DNA of 64,000 bases from UBA1926 sp002337215 (lineage in GTDB: Bacteria; Planctomycetota; Phycisphaerae; Phycisphaerales; UBA1924). A program made the translations under genes and the position numbers. Shown here piece by piece: positions 60,071-64,000 of the stretch; the stretch's first letter is position 1, and each line of letters starts with the position of its first letter. The DNA lies in NCBI GenBank assembly GCA_963973795.1, contig CAXBAF010000002.1, forward strand, positions 62,001 through 126,000, given 5' to 3'. The notes under the pieces are model-generated. The model was given only the letters and a program-made list of their open reading frames with translations. It made no database searches and was not told the DNA's origin.

Positions 60071-61081
60071 TCACCCCACTGCGACCTCAAGCCCGAGCGC
60101 CTCCGCCATCGCCCGGCCCATATCGCTGGGCGTCTCCGCCACCACAGCACCCGCGGCCTGCAACGCCTCGATCTTCGAGTCCGCCGTGCCGGTCGCGACA
60201 CCGCCGGCCCCCGCCGAGATGATCGCGCCCGCGTGCCCCATCCGCTTGCCGGGAGGGGCCGTCCGACCCGCGATGAACCCCGCGACGGGCTTGGTGACAT
60301 GCTCCTTGATGAACGCCGCCGCGGCCTCCTCGTCGGAGCCCCCGATCTCGCCGATCATCAGGATGCCGTCGGTCTCGGGGTCGTCCTGGAACATCCGCAG
60401 GCAATCGATGTGCCCCAGGCCGCGCACCGGGTCGCCCCCGATGCCGATGCAGGTGCTCTGCGCCATGCCCAGTTCGCTCGTCTGGAAGACCGCCTCGTAG
60501 GTCAGCGTGCCCGATCGGCTCACGATGCCGACCCGCTTGCCCGTCGTGCACTTGTCCTCGCTCACGTGCGTGTGGATGTAGCCGGGCATGATCCCGATCT
60601 TGCACCCGCTGTTGGTGTAGGGGCTGCTCGCCGAATCGCCGTTGCCCGTCTTGGGGCCCGGCGTGATGATCCCGGGGCAGTTCGGGCCGATCAGCACGAC
60701 CTTGCTGCTGCCGTCGAAAAACTCGGCCTTGTTGACCCGGTCGATCGCGGCCCGCGCCATCACCATGTCGTTGACCGGCACGCCCTCCGTGATGCAGCAG
60801 ATCAATTTCAGACCCGCATCGACCGCCTCGAGCACCGCATCAGCGGCGAAGGGCGGGGGCACGAAGATCATCGTCGCGGTCGCGCCCGTCGCGTCCACGG
60901 CCTGCTGCACCGTATCGAAGATCGGCAAACCATTGGCGTCCTTCGTCCCGCCCTTGCCGGGGGTCACGCCACCGACCATCTTCGTGCCATATTCCAGGCA
61001 GCCCTTGGTGTGCACCGCGCCGAACGCGCCCGTTATGCCCTGGCAGATGACTTTGGTCTCGGCGTCGACGAGGATGGCCAT
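60071..61081 (-). CDS. sucD: Succinyl-CoA ligase alpha subunit
   Basis: TCA-cycle enzyme converting succinyl-CoA to succinate with NTP formation. 336 residues against about 290 usual. TKVICQGITGAFGAVHT (CoA binding), YGTKMVGGVTPGKGG, IGPNCPGIITPG, VSRSGTLTYEA and the phosphorylated histidine in KRMGHAGAI are intact. Insertions of about 17 residues after ITPG (TGNGDSASSPYTNSG) and about 9 after IHTHVSED lengthen it. The beta subunit gene sucC is not adjacent, which is unusual. Confidence 0.93.
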   Translation of the reverse strand: MAILVDAETKVICQGITGAFGAVHTKGCLEYGTKMVGGVTPGKGGTKDANGLPIFDTVQQAVDATGATATMIFVPPPFAADAVLEAVDAGLKLICCITEGVPVNDMVMARAAIDRVNKAEFFDGSSKVVLIGPNCPGIITPGPKTGNGDSASSPYTNSGCKIGIMPGYIHTHVSEDKCTTGKRVGIVSRSGTLTYEAVFQTSELGMAQSTCIGIGGDPVRGLGHIDCLRMFQDDPETDGILMIGEIGGSDEEAAAAFIKEHVTKPVAGFIAGRTAPPGKRMGHAGAIISAGAGGVATGTADSKIEALQAAGAVVAETPSDMGRAMAEALGLEVAVG

Positions 61082-61282
61082 ATCGATACTCCGTGCGGTT
61101 GTGTATGCCTCAAAAAGCACGGCGTTCCCGCCGCGGTCCGATCCTAGCACACGCCCCACCACCCGGCCGACCTGCCGGCCGAACCCCCGGCCGAACCCCG
61201 GCAGACCGCCAATCGAAGGCCCGACCACCGCGAACGCCCGATTCCCGAGCCCGAACCACCCCCCGATCGCTACCCTGAGTCC

Positions 61283-63814
61283 ATGCCTGTGCGTTGCAAA
61301 TCCAAACCCGACGGCTCACTCGCCCTCCCCGTCGTCACACTCCCCGAGCGCAAAAAGAAGTCCAGCATCGGCAAGTGGCGTGCCGGCGTCCTCGTGGGCG
61401 TCCATCTCCTCATCATCGCCCACATCATCCAGTGGCTCGCCCAAGGCAGCACCGTCTCCCCCGTCGAGCCATCGGAATCCATGGAAACGCTCGAGCAGGG
61501 GTTCCTCAACGCGGGCGCGATCATGTTCGCGATCGCGATCCTCTCCACCATCCTCTTCGGCCGCTACTTCTGCGGCTGGCTCTGCCACGTCGTCGCCCTC
61601 CAGGACTTCTGCCACTGGCTCATGGGCAAAGTCGGCATCCGCCCCAAACCGTTCCGCGCCCGCCTGCTGATGCTCGCCCCCCTCATCCTCGGGCTCTACA
61701 TGTTCGTCTGGCCCTCCTTCAAGCGGTACGCCCTCCAGCCCGCCTTCGAGGCGATGAACCTCGGCTGGCCCACCTGGCTCCGAAGAACAGAACCGTTCCC
61801 CGGTATCCAGTCCGAGATCATCGTCGATGATTTCTGGGCAACCTTCCCCGAGTGGTACATCGCCATCCCCTTCCTCCTCGTCTGCGGCTTCGCCACCGTC
61901 TACTTCCTGGGCGCCAAGGCCTTCTGCTTCTACGCCTGCCCCTACGGCGGCATCTTCGCGCTCGCCGACCCCGTCAGCCCCACGCGCGTCCGCGTCGATC
62001 ACGACAAGTGCCACGAGTGCGGGCTCTGCACCGCCGCCTGCACCTCCAACGTCCGGGTCCACGAAGAGATCAAGCACCACGGCATGGTCATCGACGCGGG
62101 GTGCATGAAGACCATGGACTGCATCGCCGCCTGCCCCAACGACGCCCTCTCCATCGGCCTGGGCCGACCAGCCTTCGGCAGCCCCGTCCGCCCCGAAGCG
62201 AAAGAAGCCCACGCCGAATCGAAGAAGAAGGCCGCCCGCCGCTGGGATCTCAACTGGCCCGAAGAGATCGTCTTCGCCCTCGTCTTCCTCTTCCTGTTCA
62301 TCGCGACCCGCGGGATGTTCGACCGTGTCCCGATGCTCATGGCAGGAGGCCTCGCCGCCGTCGGCACCGGGCTCACCGTCCTGCTCTGGAGAACGATCGC
62401 CGCGCCCAACGCCCGCATCCACCGCCTGCTGCTCAAACACAAGGGCACCATCACGCCCGCCGGCATCGCCTTCGTCGCCGTCATGCTCGTCGGCTGGACC
62501 GCCGCCGCGTGGGGCGGCACCGGCAACATCACACGCTGGCGCGCCGAGAACCTCCACGCCGGCATCGGCGTCCCCGTCGATGTCGTCCTCCGTCCCGAGT
62601 ACGGCCCGTCGCAGGCAACGATCGACCGCGCCGATGCCGCCCTGGAGTGGTATGCCAAGGCCGACTCGCTCAAGAACGGCGGACTGGGCTGGGCCCTCAA
62701 CCCCGACGACCACGTCCGCCTCGCCTACCTCCACGCCGCGAAAGCGGAGTTCGCCCGAGCAGCCGACCAACTCCGCATCGTCGTCGACGAGGGCAACCCG
62801 ACCGACGCACTGGTCTTCCAACTGCTCTCGCTCCACGCCGCCGCCGCCCGCGTCAACGCCGACGCCGCGACCGACATGGCGCTCCGCGGCAACATCATCT
62901 CCCGCGCCAACAACGAATACCTCGCGATCCTCCAGGACGCGCTCGACAAGCACCCGGGGCTCCACACCGTCCGCCTCCGGCTCGCCCAGGAGAAGTGGAA
63001 CCGGGGAACCTACGACCCCGCGATCTGGGACGTCGACGACGAGGCGATCACGAGCGATCCCAAATTCATCCTCAATTCAGGCCAGCTCAAAGCCCTCGCA
63101 GGCGACCGCGAGGGCATGTCCGAAACCCTCGACCGCGTCATCGCGCTCGGCCCGACCGACCCCGCCATCCTCCTCGAAGCATCGCAGCTCGCCCGCAGCA
63201 TCGGCCGCGCCGCCGACGCGGACCGCCTGCTCACCCAGGGCATCGAGCACGCCCACGACGCCCCGACGTATCTCAACGCCGCGAACATCTTCGCCGCAAC
63301 AGGCCGACCAGACGACGCCCGCCGGATGGTCGAGGAGGCACGCGACGCCCACCAGGGATCGCTCCCCGGCATCCGGTTCCAGATCGGCCGACTCCTCTAC
63401 AGCCTGGGCGATGCCGACAAGGGCCTCCGCGACATGAACGCCGCGATCGCCGAGCTCGACCATGACCCATGGCAGCACTTCAGCGCCCTGACCGCGCTCG
63501 CGGGTCTCGCCAGCGAAACACAGAACGCCGAACTCCTCCGCACCAACGTCACCATGCTCGAACAACTCGTCGCTACCCATCCCGGCGAGCCGATCTTCCA
63601 CCACGACCTTTCCGGCTTCCTGTTCAACCTCGAACGCGACGACGACGCGATGCGCGAGATCACCACCGCCGCCGACCTCGCCGAGCACAACGCGTTCATC
63701 GCCGAAAGGGCCGCGCAGGTCCTCGCTCGCCTCGGCAAGCCCGACGAGGCCCAGCAATGGGCCGAGCGCGCCGCCGAGCGCAAGAAACGAGCCACCCAAG
63801 CCCCGAAACCCTGA
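61283..63814 (+). CDS. Membrane 4Fe-4S protein (NapH/CcoG-like) fused to TPR domain
   Basis: 843 residues. Membrane helices near 35-55, 78-95, 130-150 and 190-215 carry cysteine pairs FCGWLC and CFYACPYGG. Two ferredoxin-type motifs follow: CHECGLCTAACTSN (complete) and GCMKTMDCIAACP, where the second cysteine of the set is Thr. More helices lie at about 330-415. The last 400 residues are TPR-like. Related proteins take part in electron transfer to or assembly of membrane oxidoreductases; the TPR part suggests a protein partner. The following gene, a kinase, begins 36 bases later. Confidence 0.85.
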   Translation: MPVRCKSKPDGSLALPVVTLPERKKKSSIGKWRAGVLVGVHLLIIAHIIQWLAQGSTVSPVEPSESMETLEQGFLNAGAIMFAIAILSTILFGRYFCGWLCHVVALQDFCHWLMGKVGIRPKPFRARLLMLAPLILGLYMFVWPSFKRYALQPAFEAMNLGWPTWLRRTEPFPGIQSEIIVDDFWATFPEWYIAIPFLLVCGFATVYFLGAKAFCFYACPYGGIFALADPVSPTRVRVDHDKCHECGLCTAACTSNVRVHEEIKHHGMVIDAGCMKTMDCIAACPNDALSIGLGRPAFGSPVRPEAKEAHAESKKKAARRWDLNWPEEIVFALVFLFLFIATRGMFDRVPMLMAGGLAAVGTGLTVLLWRTIAAPNARIHRLLLKHKGTITPAGIAFVAVMLVGWTAAAWGGTGNITRWRAENLHAGIGVPVDVVLRPEYGPSQATIDRADAALEWYAKADSLKNGGLGWALNPDDHVRLAYLHAAKAEFARAADQLRIVVDEGNPTDALVFQLLSLHAAAARVNADAATDMALRGNIISRANNEYLAILQDALDKHPGLHTVRLRLAQEKWNRGTYDPAIWDVDDEAITSDPKFILNSGQLKALAGDREGMSETLDRVIALGPTDPAILLEASQLARSIGRAADADRLLTQGIEHAHDAPTYLNAANIFAATGRPDDARRMVEEARDAHQGSLPGIRFQIGRLLYSLGDADKGLRDMNAAIAELDHDPWQHFSALTALAGLASETQNAELLRTNVTMLEQLVATHPGEPIFHHDLSGFLFNLERDDDAMREITTAADLAEHNAFIAERAAQVLARLGKPDEAQQWAERAAERKKRATQAPKP

Positions 63815-63850
63815 CCAGACGCGCGAACGATTCGCAACCACGGAACCCCG

Positions 63851-64000
63851 ATGGGCCCGCCTCTCTCCAACCCCGCGACGCCCCCCTGGATCACAGGCCG
63901 CGCGACCACCGAATCGCTCATCGCCTATGCCGAGGGTGCCGTCGGCGACCGCTACCGCATCGAATCCCTCGCGGGTCGAGGCGGCATGGGCCGGGTCTTC
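63851..64000 (+). CDS. Ser/Thr protein kinase, partial (3' end outside window)
   Basis: Only the first 50 codons are present. DRYRIESLAGRGGMGRVF is the start of a Hanks-type kinase domain with its glycine loop (AGRGGMGRVF). It follows the Fe-S/TPR gene by 36 bases and may be in the same unit. Similar kinases abound in planctomycetes. Confidence 0.85.
   Translation, partial: MGPPLSNPATPPWITGRATTESLIAYAEGAVGDRYRIESLAGRGGMGRVF

Overview
The window is high-GC DNA from a bacterium that looks like a member of the Planctomycetota, most likely class Phycisphaerae and probably marine or salt-tolerant. The evidence is mixed. Seven intact secreted proteins and one gene fragment end in the short dockerin-like module (D-L-x-D-V/I ... 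F ... F) that closes with a cysteine one to three residues from the C-terminus, a type I know from Phycisphaerales. Two other exported proteins end in a PEP-CTERM-like PxPG / hydrophobic / RRRR tail. There is an ECF sigma factor overlapping a Ser/Thr kinase with TPRs, and a glycine-betaine synthesis and uptake cluster. The species assignment is inference.

Layout. 1-6.7 kb (minus strand): a MoxR/DUF58/von Willebrand A cluster, interrupted by palindromic repeats. 6.8-10 kb: replicative helicase DnaB with an unusual long acidic tail, PdxH and a small coiled-coil membrane protein. 10.1-21.3 kb: a secretome-rich stretch (a deiminase-like protein, an arylsulfotransferase-like protein and other dockerin-type proteins), the kinase/sigma pair, glyA, a tRNA-like relic, and a chimeric fragment made of the glyA start and a dockerin-protein end. 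21.4-30.6 kb: an rlmN gene expanded by in-frame repeat insertions, a two-gene unit (LysA-fold pseudoenzyme plus alpha/beta-hydrolase-membrane-ATP-grasp fusion), a GH5 glycosidase, an unknown protein with a possible HTH, and a PEP-CTERM protein. 30.9-35.6 kb: small membrane proteins, a GNAT acetyltransferase and RNase R. 35.8-42 kb: two dockerin-type proteins (one a glycine-rich beta-helix), an ABC ATPase, an NAD-binding protein and a BtuF-like binding protein. 42.2-46.4 kb: type II secretion secretin and ATPase. 46.6-50.4 kb: betaine synthesis by glycine methylation plus a BCCT transporter. 50.6-64 kb: a PEP-CTERM protein, two coupled amidohydrolases, PPi-type phosphofructokinase, a Tat-type lipoprotein, a lectin-like dockerin protein, a QueD/PTPS-like protein, SucD, an Fe-S/TPR membrane protein, and the start of a second Ser/Thr kinase.

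How the genes fit together. Exported polymer-active and binding proteins with C-terminal dockerin-like or PEP-CTERM tails are scattered singly, each with its own signal peptide and often its own terminator; the GspD/GspE pair offers a possible export route. GSMT, SDMT and BCCT form a compatible-solute module. The most unusual content is (i) paired-hairpin repeats of several families, present between genes and also in frame inside rlmN and the DUF58 gene, with base changes that keep the stems paired, and (ii) the overlapping pair at 22992-26848, where a diaminopimelate-decarboxylase-like protein has lost the PLP lysine and other key residues and sits beside a hydrolase/ATP-grasp fusion.
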